In this document: in pieces, positions 25,328 through 36,813 of the stretch
Layout: every line of letters begins with the position of its first letter
How positions within the stretch are numbered: the first letter of the stretch is position 1
DNA from: Anaerolineales bacterium
Lineage (GTDB): Bacteria > Chloroflexota > Anaerolineae > Anaerolineales > Villigracilaceae
Length of the DNA: 64,000 nucleotides
Reading direction: 5' to 3'
Assembly (NCBI GenBank): GCA_030583925.1
Contig: CP129482.1
Coordinates: forward strand, 1,550,001 to 1,614,000
Translations under genes and position numbers: made by a program
The notes under the pieces: model-generated
Told to the model about the DNA's origin: nothing
What the model saw: the letters and a program-made list of their open reading frames with translations, nothing else
Database searches by the model: none

Positions 25328-26795
25328 TAATATCTTCCAGCACAGGCAACGCGTCCATGCCAGCTTTTTGGGCGAGGTCGAGCATGAAGGCGTGGAGCGC
25401 TGTCTCTTTAGCCTCACCAAGTTGAGGTCGGGAATAAGAAGCGAGTAGTTCATCCACGATGAGGCGGGCGCGTTTGAACGTATCCAGCGAGCCAGCGTTT
25501 TTCCAATCCCGCATCGAGTTGCGGTCTATCACATTGCTCGGCAAATGTTGTTCTTTGCGGAAGAGTTTCATCGTGATCTTCTGCTTGAGAAAATCGCCGC
25601 CCTTGAAATTGATGTCAGCGTCGTAAAAATCGGTTGCGAGATGTTCGGTGTGGAGTTGCACGCCTTCGATCATGCGCTTTGCCATGGCGATGCCCTCCGC
25701 GTCGATGACGAGTTTTTCGGCGCTGTGGCACGAAAGAAAATCCAACATGCCCGAGCCAGAGATCATGTTGATGCCGCTGAGCGCGCCGATCATCGCGGTG
25801 ATGCCGCTTTCGAGTCCCGCTTGCGCGTCGACGAGTTTCGAATCGGTCGCGCCGAGGTAGGTGTGCGTGGGCATGTTCAGCGACTTGGCGACTTGCGCGT
25901 ACGAACAATCGAGCATCGCCGTTTCGACCGCGCCCATGGGCGTCGCGCCTTTTTTCATGTCGAAGATGCACGCCGCGCCTCCCCAAACGACGGGCGAACC
26001 CGCTTTGGCGAGTTGATGAATTGTGATGCCTGCAAGACACTCCGCTGTGTGTTGCGTGACCGCGCCCAACAACGTGACGGGCGCCGCCGCGCCCGCAAGC
26101 GGGACGGATACAATCTCTGCAGGGATGCCCGCACGAGCGAGAGCGATGAGATTCCCTGAGGCGAAGTTGCTCCAAATCAGAGGGGGAGCGGGACACACGT
26201 CGAAAATGGCGCGCGGCTTTTCGCGCGAGGCTTGTCGGCTTCCCGCGACGATGGCGAGCATGTCGATCATCTCAGTGACGGTCTTGTTGGTGAACGCGCC
26301 TGTGACGATGGGCTTCTTCGAATAAAGCAAAGCCAGATACAGGCGATACGAATCCTGAATTTGTTGCGGCACATCGTGGCAGATCACCGCCGTGGACTGC
26401 GCCTCGTATTGCGGAAGTTGCTCCGCCACTTTGATTAATTTGAGGAGATGTTGCGTTTCGGTCGTATCGTGTTCGAGGGTCTCGGGGTTGAGCATGGCGA
26501 TGCCCGATGAACCAGGGTCGAACTGAACCGCGTCGCCTCCGTATTTGACGGTTGGGTTGCCGTCCGCATCGTACAGATAAAATTCACGCGGCGCGGATTC
26601 GAGCGCCTTGCGGACAATTTGCTCGGGGATGTGGACGACGTTGGTTTCCGAGTCCACTTGTGCGCCTGCCGTGGCGAGGAGCTCCCGCGCTTCATCGTTG
26701 TTGACTTTGACGCCAGGCTTCAGCAAGAGTTGATGCGCTTCATCGAGAATGCGCTTGATTATGTCGTCGGTGAGGAGGGTGAGTTTGGGTTGCAT
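25311..26795 (-). CDS. Trimethylamine methyltransferase (MttB) family protein 2, non-pyrrolysine
   Basis: 494 residues of the MttB superfamily, distinct from the paralogue at 21745. Shared family text includes ILDEAHQLLLKPGVKV at the N-terminus, PVVWGGAACIFDMKKG, GAVETAMLDCSYAQVAKSL, and AGLESGITAMIGALSGINMI. No in-frame amber codon is present. It should transfer a methyl group from an unknown N-methyl substrate to the corrinoid protein encoded just upstream. GAGAGG lies before the ATG at 26795. Its C-terminus is shaped by a palindromic repeat. Confidence 0.85.
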   Translation of the reverse strand: MQPKLTLLTDDIIKRILDEAHQLLLKPGVKVNNDEARELLATAGAQVDSETNVVHIPEQIVRKALESAPREFYLYDADGNPTVKYGGDAVQFDPGSSGIAMLNPETLEHDTTETQHLLKLIKVAEQLPQYEAQSTAVICHDVPQQIQDSYRLYLALLYSKKPIVTGAFTNKTVTEMIDMLAIVAGSRQASREKPRAIFDVCPAPPLIWSNFASGNLIALARAGIPAEIVSVPLAGAAAPVTLLGAVTQHTAECLAGITIHQLAKAGSPVVWGGAACIFDMKKGATPMGAVETAMLDCSYAQVAKSLNMPTHTYLGATDSKLVDAQAGLESGITAMIGALSGINMISGSGMLDFLSCHSAEKLVIDAEGIAMAKRMIEGVQLHTEHLATDFYDADINFKGGDFLKQKITMKLFRKEQHLPSNVIDRNSMRDWKNAGSLDTFKRARLIVDELLASYSRPQLGEAKETALHAFMLDLAQKAGMDALPVLEDISSIGV

Positions 26796-27111
26796 TTCTA
26801 CCTCTCATTAAACACGAAGGACACGAAGTACACGACGTTTTGATTGTGCGAAGGGTTTATCCGTTTTCCCTAGGTGAGACTGCGCGCATCTTGAAAACTT
26901 TTGCTGTGCAAGATTTGTTACCTGTCATGCCCGCCCGACGATGAACCGTCGGGCTATTCCTACGAAGCCGACTCAAGTCGGCTGAGTCCGCTTTAGCGGG
27001 CTTTGTAGGTGTAGCACGGACGTTCACGTCCGTGCGGTTTCGATCGTGGAAAATCAATAAACCCTTTATGTGCTTTTACCACTGTGACCTTCGTGTCCTT
27101 CGTGGTAAAAA
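26796..27111. repeat. 316-bp non-coding region filled with several dispersed hairpins
   Basis: Between corrinoid and MttB-2 genes. It holds AACACGAAGGACACGAAGTA at ~26810, CCGACGATGAACCGTCGG at ~26937, CCGACTCAAGTCGG at ~26968, CCGCTTTAGCGGG, GCACGGACGTTCACGTCCGTGC at ~27009 and a GACCTTCGTGTCCTTCGTGG block at ~27076. These are stacked palindromes of different families; no gene is visible. Confidence 0.75.
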
Positions 27112-27762
27112 CTACTCCTTGCCAACCAATTTTTTCGCCAATTGCACCGCGCCGACCGCGTCTTCGGCTGTGCCGTCGGCTTTGATTTTCTCTGCCCAGT
27201 CCTTGGTGATCGGCGCGCCGCCGACCATCACTTTGATGCGCGGGCGCAGACCTTCTTTATCCAGTTCTTCTATCACTTCACGTTGACGAACCATCGTGGT
27301 TGTGAGTAACGCGCTCATGCCGATGATCTGCGCGTCGATCTCCAATGCTTTGCCGATGATCTTGTCGGCGGGTTGGTCAACGCCCAAGTCGGTGACTTCA
27401 AACCCCGAAGCGGAAAGCATCGTGCCGACGAGCGTCTTGCCAATCTCGTGGATGTCGCCTTCCACGGTGGCGAGGACGACTCGTCCCATCACTTCGCGGG
27501 CTTCGCCGAGTTTGAGAAGTTCGGGTTCGAGCACCGCGACCGCGGCTTTCATCGCTTCGCCAGCCATCACCAGTTCTGGTAAGAACGCTTCGCCAGCGCC
27601 GAATTGGTCGCCGATGTAATTTACGCCGACAACGAATCCTTTTGTGATCGTGTCGAGCGGGTGCATGTTCAACTCGATGGATTTCTGCGCCAGTTCGATA
27701 GCGATTTCCTTTTCGCCTTCGATGATGCTCTGCGCCATTTGTTTGTACAGTTCTTCCGACAT
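27112..27762 (-). CDS. Corrinoid methyl-carrier protein (MttC/MtbC type)
   Basis: 216 residues. An N-terminal helical cap (~1-85, with EKEIAIELAQKSIE and FLPELVMAGEAMKAA) is followed by a B12-binding Rossmann domain with the cobalt-ligand motif GDIHEIGKTLVG (~100; DxHxxG), SALLTTTM and VMVGGAP. It carries the methyl group between an MttB enzyme and a second methyltransferase that passes it to tetrahydrofolate. One carrier serves two MttB genes here. AAGGAG lies 9 nt before the ATG. No RamA-type reactivase is seen in the window. Confidence 0.93.
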   Translation of the reverse strand: MSEELYKQMAQSIIEGEKEIAIELAQKSIELNMHPLDTITKGFVVGVNYIGDQFGAGEAFLPELVMAGEAMKAAVAVLEPELLKLGEAREVMGRVVLATVEGDIHEIGKTLVGTMLSASGFEVTDLGVDQPADKIIGKALEIDAQIIGMSALLTTTMVRQREVIEELDKEGLRPRIKVMVGGAPITKDWAEKIKADGTAEDAVGAVQLAKKLVGKE

Positions 27763-27787
27763 GAATAAACTCCTTGTATGATTTCAA

Positions 27788-27872
27788 AAACCATTTACCG
27801 CAAAGTTCGCTAAGATCGCCAAGGTTTTTCTTTCTTCTTTTTTTGCGGGCTTCGCGTTCTTCGCGGTTAATT
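27788..27872. repeat. Dispersed repeat, ACCGCAAAGTTCGC / GCGTTCTTCGCGGTTAA family
   Basis: Complementary arms TTACCGCAAAGTTCGCTAAG and TTCGCGTTCTTCGCGGTTAA flank a T-rich centre between gntR and the corrinoid gene; it could form a partial terminator or attenuator. Confidence 0.6.
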
Positions 27873-27874
27873 GA

Positions 27875-28630
27875 TTATTTCTTCAACAAAAATTCCACGA
27901 GTTCTTCTTTCTCGTGCAACAGATCGGCAGGGATGTCCGAATATTTTTCCAACCACCTGCCCGATGAAACGATCACATGCTCCACAGAAAGTTTCGCCGC
28001 CAACGCGCCATCTCCAGACTTCAACGCCTTCACAATCTCCGTGTGTTCCCTGTGCATGTCCGACATGCTCTCGGCGAGAATCTCAGGCTTGCGGAACATC
28101 GCTTCGTACAAAATCCAATCGGGGAATGCGTTGGCGACAATTCCATACAGCCTGATGAGTAAATCATTGTTCGACGCTTCGGCGATTACAGTGTGGAATT
28201 CTCGACTCAACTTCCGCGCTATGGACATTTCCTTCAACGAATTATGTTTTTTGGATTCGGAAATCGTTCGTTCCAGACGGGCGATCTGGTCCGCCGTAAT
28301 CCGCGTTGCCGCCTCCTGAGCGATGATCGCTTCGAGCGCCAGCCTCAAGCCATACGCCTCGACCACATCCTTCGTGACGATCTCGCGCACGCGCACGCCG
28401 CGATACGCGACGCGTTCCGCCAGCCCCGACGCCACGAGCAAGTCGAGTCCCTCGCGCACGGGGGTCATGCTCACGCCGAGTTGGGTGGCGATCTCATCCT
28501 GCCTCAGCCACTCGCCAGGCTTGTACTTGCCCGAGACGATCTTGTCGTGCAGCACGTTGAAGATATCCTCTTTAAGCGGGCGCTTCTGGATGAACTCGTT
28601 TTCTTCGATAACAGGGGAACGGCTAGCCAT
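27875..28630 (-). CDS. GntR/FadR-subfamily (FCD) transcriptional regulator
   Basis: 251 residues: a winged helix-turn-helix (~15-85; KEDIFNVLHDKIVSGKYKPG, LGVSMTPVREGLDLLVASGL) and an FCD ligand domain (~95-230) with the metal-binding pattern Asp...His...His (EFHTVIAEAS, DMHREHTEIVKAL, SVEHV). Its place just upstream of the corrinoid/MttB/peptidase genes on the same strand suggests that it controls them. GGAGG lies 5 nt before the ATG. Its promoter region holds a palindrome that may be an autoregulatory operator. Confidence 0.9.
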   Translation of the reverse strand: MASRSPVIEENEFIQKRPLKEDIFNVLHDKIVSGKYKPGEWLRQDEIATQLGVSMTPVREGLDLLVASGLAERVAYRGVRVREIVTKDVVEAYGLRLALEAIIAQEAATRITADQIARLERTISESKKHNSLKEMSIARKLSREFHTVIAEASNNDLLIRLYGIVANAFPDWILYEAMFRKPEILAESMSDMHREHTEIVKALKSGDGALAAKLSVEHVIVSSGRWLEKYSDIPADLLHEKEELVEFLLKK

Positions 28631-28658
28631 CTGCCTCCTTCAGGAAGTGGGTAGGCAG

Positions 28659-28688
28659 ATTATAAATTATATATAATTTTGTGTACAG
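28659..28688. promoter_or_regulatory. Promoter and candidate operator of gntR
   Basis: A minus-strand TATAAT (28664-28659) abuts a perfect 16-bp palindrome AAATTATATATAATTT (28664-28679), then TTGTGTACAG (28679-28688), which resembles the TNGTNNNACNA-type sites of FCD regulators. The site overlaps the promoter, so binding would repress gntR. Confidence 0.5.
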
Positions 28689-28705
28689 GAGTTTTGGAGG
28701 TTTGA

Positions 28706-28957
28706 TTACCGATACGCTTCGCGGCGATGTTTGATTCGGTAAATCGTTACCAGTTGAACTTTGTCATCAATATCGTATAACACCCGATATACCCCAACGC
28801 GCAATGAATGACCCGCGTCGCCTTTCAGTTTCTTTGAATCGGTCGGACGCGGGTTTTGTTCGAGCAGGTCAATGTGTTTGGAAATCAGGCTGGCGTAATC
28901 GGATGGGATGTCTTTGAAATCCTTGATTGCCTGGCGACGAAGTTCGATTTTGTACAT
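28706..28957 (-). CDS. RelE/ParE-superfamily toxin
   Basis: 83 residues with the compact RelE/ParE layout: YKIELRRQAIKDFKDIP at the N-terminus, a helical hairpin, KLKGDAGHSLRVGVYRVLYDI and TIYRIKHRREAYR. Family members cleave ribosome-bound mRNA (RelE) or poison gyrase (ParE); basic residues near the C-terminus favour RelE. The ATG immediately follows the antitoxin stop (TAAATG), so translation is coupled. Confidence 0.85.
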   Translation of the reverse strand: MYKIELRRQAIKDFKDIPSDYASLISKHIDLLEQNPRPTDSKKLKGDAGHSLRVGVYRVLYDIDDKVQLVTIYRIKHRREAYR

Positions 28958-29170
28958 TTACTCCCCCAATTTCATTTCCTTTTTTACAACTTCCCAGGGA
29001 ACAGATTCTTCGCGGATCATCTTTGCCTGTTTCATCTCTTCGGCATCTTCGATATCCTCGAGCATCGAGACGATCTCATCCCAAACGTCTACGTCCACCA
29101 TCACGGCGGATTTTTCGCCATCTGGGTTGACCACGAATTGGACCGATTTCAGAATCTCTGCGATTGTCAT
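28958..29170 (-). CDS. Antitoxin partner of the RelE/ParE toxin
   Basis: 70 residues, acidic, beginning MTIAEILKSVQFVVNPDGE with a C-terminal charged helical tail (DAEEMKQAKMIREESVPWEV) that would wrap the toxin. It precedes the toxin gene, the usual order. The DNA-binding fold is not clearly assigned; a Phd/RelB-like role is inferred from position. Confidence 0.75.
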   Translation of the reverse strand: MTIAEILKSVQFVVNPDGEKSAVMVDVDVWDEIVSMLEDIEDAEEMKQAKMIREESVPWEVVKKEMKLGE

Positions 29171-29219
29171 ATTTCACCTCGCAACTCGATTATACAGCCA
29201 AATCATTTCCTCAGCCCCT

Positions 29220-29310
29220 GCCGAGGGTGCGTCGCACTAAAGGGAGCGGATTGATTCGCCAAGTTGAGAGAAGTCTCTCGTTTGGATTCATATCCTACGG
29301 GTGGTGCGAC
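29220..29310. repeat. Inverted GTGCGTCGCAC / GTGCGACGCAC repeat
   Basis: GGGTGCGTCGCAC at ~29226 and GGTGGTGCGACGCAC at ~29299 face each other; the right copy forms the last codons (SASHHP) and stop of the MFS gene. A similar pair of GTCGCG motifs is at 62035 and 62111. Confidence 0.5.
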
Positions 29311-30455
29311 GCACTTCCGCCGCTTTCTCTCAACCCCCACGCCAGCGGACTTGCGAGCAGCACCAAGCCTGTCGTCATCACCAGCACGGTGGGGAAGCCG
29401 AACTTTTCCGCTAGTGGACCTGTGATCAACAGTCCCAGCGCGCCTGCGGAGAAGATGAAGCCGAGGATGAGTCCCGTTGCGAGAGCCATGCCGCCAGAGA
29501 TGGCGCGTTGCGCCAGCACGACCATGATGCTATGCACCGCGCCCGTGCACGCGCCTGAAAGCGGAATCAACACATATAGCCACGGCGACCATCCGATCTG
29601 GCTGATGACGAACATGGGAAACGCCGCGAGGAACAATGCTGTCGCCGCGACTTTTCGTTTCGAGTATTTGTCTCCGAGATGCCCGCCGATAACGTTTCCC
29701 AGCGCCGAGCCACCCATGAACAAAGCCGCGATACTACCGTAGATGACCGCGCTTTGACCCAAATCCTTGATGTATTTCGGCACAAAAGCGATCATGTTCG
29801 ATTGCGCCCACGATTGGAGCGTTGCCACCGAGCCGAGCAATATGATGAATCCGATGCTGGTTTGTAAACGGATTTTTCCGTCGTCGTGTTTGGGTTTGGG
29901 GTGCGGATGATTGTGTCGCAGTTGATAAGCAAGCGAGAAGCCGATTGGGACCGAGACAATGGAAAGAATCAAAAGCCAGTGCAAACCGAGTTGCGCCAGA
30001 ATCAAACCCGTGAGGATCGGACCAAGGAAGTGACCGATCTGACCTGCCATGAAGAACAACGAAGTGGACGTGGTGTCGCGTCCCTGGAGGAGGGCGCGTC
30101 CTTGCAGAGTCGCTTGCACGGTCGCGACAGGATGAAAGGCGGAAGAACCGAGGGCGGCGATGATGAGGCAGACGAGTCCGCCCGTCCCCGTCACAAAGAC
30201 CGCGCCAGTGAAGAAGATCGTCATCCACAGCACGCCGCCAGCCGCCATCCAGCGCGGACCGACGCGGTCGGATATCCAGCCGAAGAACGGTTGCGCGAGG
30301 GCGCCTGCCCAGATGTAGATCGTCGAGATGATGGCGATGTTCGTTTCGCTCAAGCCGAGATACGTGAGTAGGATGGGGCGCGCGCTGTTGAACACGTCCA
30401 CCATGAGATGGCTCAGCGCGACGGTTGAGAAGAGGGAGTTGAGGAGCAAAGACAT
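29295..30455 (-). CDS. Major facilitator superfamily transporter (Fsr-like)
   Basis: 386 residues with 12 hydrophobic segments. Between helices 2 and 3, GWISDRVGPRWMAAGG is the MFS signature loop; a central His/Lys-rich loop (HNHPHPKPKHDDGK, ~193-206) divides the halves. The N-terminal HLMVDVFNSARPILLTYLGL resembles the fosmidomycin-resistance (Fsr) group of drug/H+ antiporters. Probably an exporter; substrate unknown. No ribosome-binding site is visible at the ATG 30455. A dispersed repeat forms its C-terminal codons. Confidence 0.8.
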   Translation of the reverse strand: MSLLLNSLFSTVALSHLMVDVFNSARPILLTYLGLSETNIAIISTIYIWAGALAQPFFGWISDRVGPRWMAAGGVLWMTIFFTGAVFVTGTGGLVCLIIAALGSSAFHPVATVQATLQGRALLQGRDTTSTSLFFMAGQIGHFLGPILTGLILAQLGLHWLLILSIVSVPIGFSLAYQLRHNHPHPKPKHDDGKIRLQTSIGFIILLGSVATLQSWAQSNMIAFVPKYIKDLGQSAVIYGSIAALFMGGSALGNVIGGHLGDKYSKRKVAATALFLAAFPMFVISQIGWSPWLYVLIPLSGACTGAVHSIMVVLAQRAISGGMALATGLILGFIFSAGALGLLITGPLAEKFGFPTVLVMTTGLVLLASPLAWGLRESGGSASHHP

Positions 30456-30465
30456 TTTGGATTTA

Positions 30466-30540
30466 CGATTTTAGATTGACGATTTACGGTCGGTGGTCGA
30501 GTAGTCTCGCGTGATCGTTGCAGGACGTATCGAGACCACA
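30466..30540. repeat. Dispersed repeats between nadD and the MFS gene
   Basis: TTACGATTTTAGATTGACG-type AT-rich repeat followed by GGTGGTCGAGTAG...CGTATCGAGACCAC, a short member of the family at 23190-23335. Confidence 0.6.
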
Positions 30541-30557
30541 AGATAATAATTTACGAT

Positions 30558-33846
<3,289 letters not shown>

Positions 33847-33850
<4 letters not shown>

Positions 33851-34644
33851 TTTCGCGTATTACTATGAAAAAACAAACAACCATTCTTGTTCTTGCCGCA
33901 TTTTTGTTTTCGATGGCGTGTCAGTTGCTGTTTCCCGCGCCATCTAACAGAGACGGCACAATCATCTCCTCCTGCACGGACTTGGTCGGAGCATTTCGCA
34001 GTGTCCAGCCTGGAGGCGCGCCGCAATCCCTGCTCGAAACGGGAGTCAAGCAGGGAGGCGAGTTCGACGTCAGCGAGTATTTCGAGGCGTTCGCTCATAT
34101 CTCCATGGAAGAAGGATACGAGTTGGAGTACGTCTATCAATTGGACAGCCTCGGCGCATATCCCATTTTGTACGCATACCCCGTTGATCAGCCGCCGTAT
34201 CTTTCCATGACCGATGTCCCTGCGGGCGCTGAATTGGGGAATTACCTTGACCACGTTGCAGTTGACGATACCGAACAGGGATACTTCGAATTCGTCGCAA
34301 TGAACATCATGGCGGGACAGTTCTATCTGGAATGGCACGCCAATTACAACGATACCGAGATCGTGTGCAACGACGATGATGTAGATTTCATAATCAAAGA
34401 CCTCAAGGACGGGAATTTTGGGATTCCATTCGATGCTTCACAACAAGTCAAAGCCCAAACCATGCGTGATATCGAGCCCCTCGTAAAATTGACCGACAAG
34501 ACAGCCGTTGTCGAGATCATTGCGTTCACCAAGTGGGGAGGCTTCTATCGCCAAACCTACACGATCAACCGTTCCTTTCCGCACACGATTCTTGATGTGA
34601 AATTGGAAACAGTCGTTGAGTACGATTGTGGGATTATGTTTTAG
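33847..34644 (+). CDS. Secreted lipoprotein, unknown function
   Basis: 265 residues, beginning with a lipoprotein signal peptide: MKKQTTILVLAAFLFSMAC, where the Cys in SMAC would be lipidated. The rest is a hydrophilic extracytoplasmic domain with many acidic residues and a late Cys-containing tail (VEYDCGIMF). The ATG may be 33847 or the internal one at 33865, which gives a better signal peptide. Coupled to the preceding gene by a 4-nt overlap. No known domain recognised. Confidence 0.7.
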
Positions 34645-34691
34645 ACGGCAGTTCGAAAATCAGTTTAGAGTTTTTCGGATTTCCTTCTCAA

Positions 34692-34795
34692 CAAATTTCA
34701 GCCACGAAATTCACGAATTTCACGAATTTACACGAATTTTTCCTATCAAATTACAAAACTTTGTGTACTTTGTGTCCTTTGTGGTTAATTTCAAA
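34692..34795. repeat. Dispersed repeat, CACGAATTTCACGAATT / TTTGTGTCCTTTGTGGTTAA family
   Basis: Nine-base-periodic CACGAA units on the left, TTTGTG units on the right, forming loosely complementary arms after the lipoprotein gene. The rest of the 34645-34923 gap has no other feature except a possible GATACAAT -10-like sequence at 34816. Confidence 0.65.
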
Positions 34796-34923
34796 ACACT
34801 ATCTTACCTAATCGCGTGATACAATCCCGCCGCTAACACAAAGGACGCCTTGGGGGAGCATGTACACTCAGCGATCGTCTGGGTGCCGAGTCTTTGTGAA
34901 ATTACTGTTTCGGAGAACAACCT

Positions 34924-36579
34924 ATGCCAAGAAGAAGTCTCGCTCGCCTGTACAAGGACGAGTTCGCAGGCTATTCGCTTGCCAAATTTCAACAAGACCT
35001 GCTCGCGGGACTCACCGTCGCCGCGGTGGCGTTGCCGCTCGCGCTGGCGTTCGGCGTCGCATCGGGCGCGACCGCCGCGGCAGGACTCGTCACTGCCATC
35101 CTCGCGGGGTTCATCATGGGCGCTCTCACAGGCGCGCCATTTCAGATCAGCGGACCCACAGGCGCCATGTCTGCCGTGCTGATCGTCCTCGTCCAGCGCT
35201 ACGGACTCGAAGGCATCTGGGTCGCGGGCTTGCTTTCGGGTTTGCTATTACTCCTCATCGGCATCATGCGGCTCGGTCGCTTCATCGCCTTCATTCCCTC
35301 CGCCGTCATCAGCGGCTTCACCTCAGGCATCGCCCTCATCATCTTCATCGGTCAAATCGACAACTTCCTCGGCGTCAAAACTCCAGCCACAGAAACCGCC
35401 GCGCAAAAAATTCTCGTCTACTTCAACGGCGGATTTACTCCCAGCCTCCAATCTCTGATCCTCGGAGCGCTCGTCATCGGGACGATGATATTCATGCCCG
35501 CAAAGTGGTCTGCGCGCTTCCCCGCATCGCTCCTCGGCATTATCCTCGCCACGCTTCTTAACTGGACTTTGAACTGGTCCGCCCCCGTCATCGGATCCAT
35601 CCCCCAAACCTTAATCCTCCAATCCCGCCTCTCCTTCGCCAACATCCCGTGGACGAATCTCTCCGAATTCATCGCCCCAACCCTCACCATCACCGCCCTC
35701 GGCGCAGTGGAGTCGTTGCTCTGCGGCGCGGTCGGCTCGAACATGACAGGCGTGCGTCTGCAAGCGAATCAAGAACTGATCGCGCAAGGCGTCGGCAATA
35801 TCGTCATCCCGTTCTTCGGCGGAGTCCCTGCAACAGCGGCGATCGCCCGTTCGAGCGTGGGAATCAAATCGGGCGGACAGACGCGGCTCGTCAGCATCGT
35901 CCACGCGGTGGGATTGTTGCTTTCGATGTTCCTGCTCGCGCCGTTCATGGGGCGCATCCCTTTGGCGGCGTTGGCAGGCGTGTTGATGGTCACCGCCTTC
36001 CGCATGAACGAATGGGCGGCGATCAAATTCATTTTCGGCAAACGATTCAAGACCGACATGATCGCCTTCACGATCACGATGCTCGCCACCGTCGTCCTCG
36101 ACTTGACGCAAGCCATCCTCATCGGGTCGTTCCTCGCGGGCGCGGTCTTCCTGAACAAGATCGCCAGCATTGACATCGAAGTGCAGGAAGTGGACATCGA
36201 ACGCCTCAAACAAAAAGGGATCGAGACGGCGGGCAAATGCCAGCATGTGCGCGTCGCGTTCCTCACGGGTCCGTTGTTCTTTGCCGCGACGGGTCAATTC
36301 AACGAAGCGTTTCAAAACTTGAAAGACACCCACGCCTTGATCCTCTCGATGCGCGGCGTCTCGTTGATCGACACAGCGGGCATCGAAGCGATTCATCGCC
36401 TGCATGAACGACTCCATAAACGTGGCGGCACGCTAATGTTCGCGGGCGTCCACGACAATGCTTACAACATGATGAAGCGCGGCGGCTTGGTGGAAACGAT
36501 CGGGGCGGAGAATTTCTTCTGGTCCAGCGACCAGGCGATCGTCGCGGCAGAGAAGCGGGGTTGTCGGTTCTGTTCGTGA
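34924..36579 (+). CDS. SulP-family anion transporter with STAS domain
   Basis: 551 residues. Residues ~15-400 form the SLC26/SulP membrane core: DLLAGLTVAAVALPLALAFG, ISGPTGAMSAVL, and the conserved QGVGNIVIPFFGGVPATAAI. Residues ~430-550 form a STAS domain with ALILSMRGVSLIDTAGIEAI. SulP proteins move sulfate, bicarbonate or other anions; the bicarbonate option is attractive because a beta-carbonic anhydrase gene lies two genes away (inference). GGAGA lies 9 nt before the ATG. The end CRFCS is unusual in carrying two Cys. Confidence 0.9.
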   Translation: MPRRSLARLYKDEFAGYSLAKFQQDLLAGLTVAAVALPLALAFGVASGATAAAGLVTAILAGFIMGALTGAPFQISGPTGAMSAVLIVLVQRYGLEGIWVAGLLSGLLLLLIGIMRLGRFIAFIPSAVISGFTSGIALIIFIGQIDNFLGVKTPATETAAQKILVYFNGGFTPSLQSLILGALVIGTMIFMPAKWSARFPASLLGIILATLLNWTLNWSAPVIGSIPQTLILQSRLSFANIPWTNLSEFIAPTLTITALGAVESLLCGAVGSNMTGVRLQANQELIAQGVGNIVIPFFGGVPATAAIARSSVGIKSGGQTRLVSIVHAVGLLLSMFLLAPFMGRIPLAALAGVLMVTAFRMNEWAAIKFIFGKRFKTDMIAFTITMLATVVLDLTQAILIGSFLAGAVFLNKIASIDIEVQEVDIERLKQKGIETAGKCQHVRVAFLTGPLFFAATGQFNEAFQNLKDTHALILSMRGVSLIDTAGIEAIHRLHERLHKRGGTLMFAGVHDNAYNMMKRGGLVETIGAENFFWSSDQAIVAAEKRGCRFCS

Positions 36580-36592
36580 GGCGTCTGAATCC

Positions 36593-36720
36593 ACTGAGTC
36601 ACAGAGAACGCTGAGAAAATCTATTTTTTTTCTCTGTGACTCAGCGTCTCTGTGGCAAAGAACTTTCGCAAGCGCTCAATTGAAAATCTCAAAATCTCTG
36701 CGCACTCTGTGGCGACCAAA
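36593..36720. repeat. Dispersed palindromic repeats after the SulP gene
   Basis: GAGTCACAGAGAACGCTGAG and TTTTCTCTGTGACTC form a stem (~36597-36645), followed by CAGCGTCTCTGTGGCAAAG and CTCTGCGCACTCTGTGGCG. Same family as 4015-4078; probably also acts as a terminator. Confidence 0.7.
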
Positions 36721-36813
36721 TTTTCCGTTATCCAGCCAATCTTCCAAATCCGAATTTCTAAAACTCCCGCACTCTCTGGTACACTTGCGGCATACTTTCT
36801 TGGAGGACCTCAA

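Noticed and set aside
21745..26795. Pyrrolysine-type MttB with amber read-through
   Set aside because: Both MttB frames are uninterrupted and contain no internal TAG; no pyl genes are seen.
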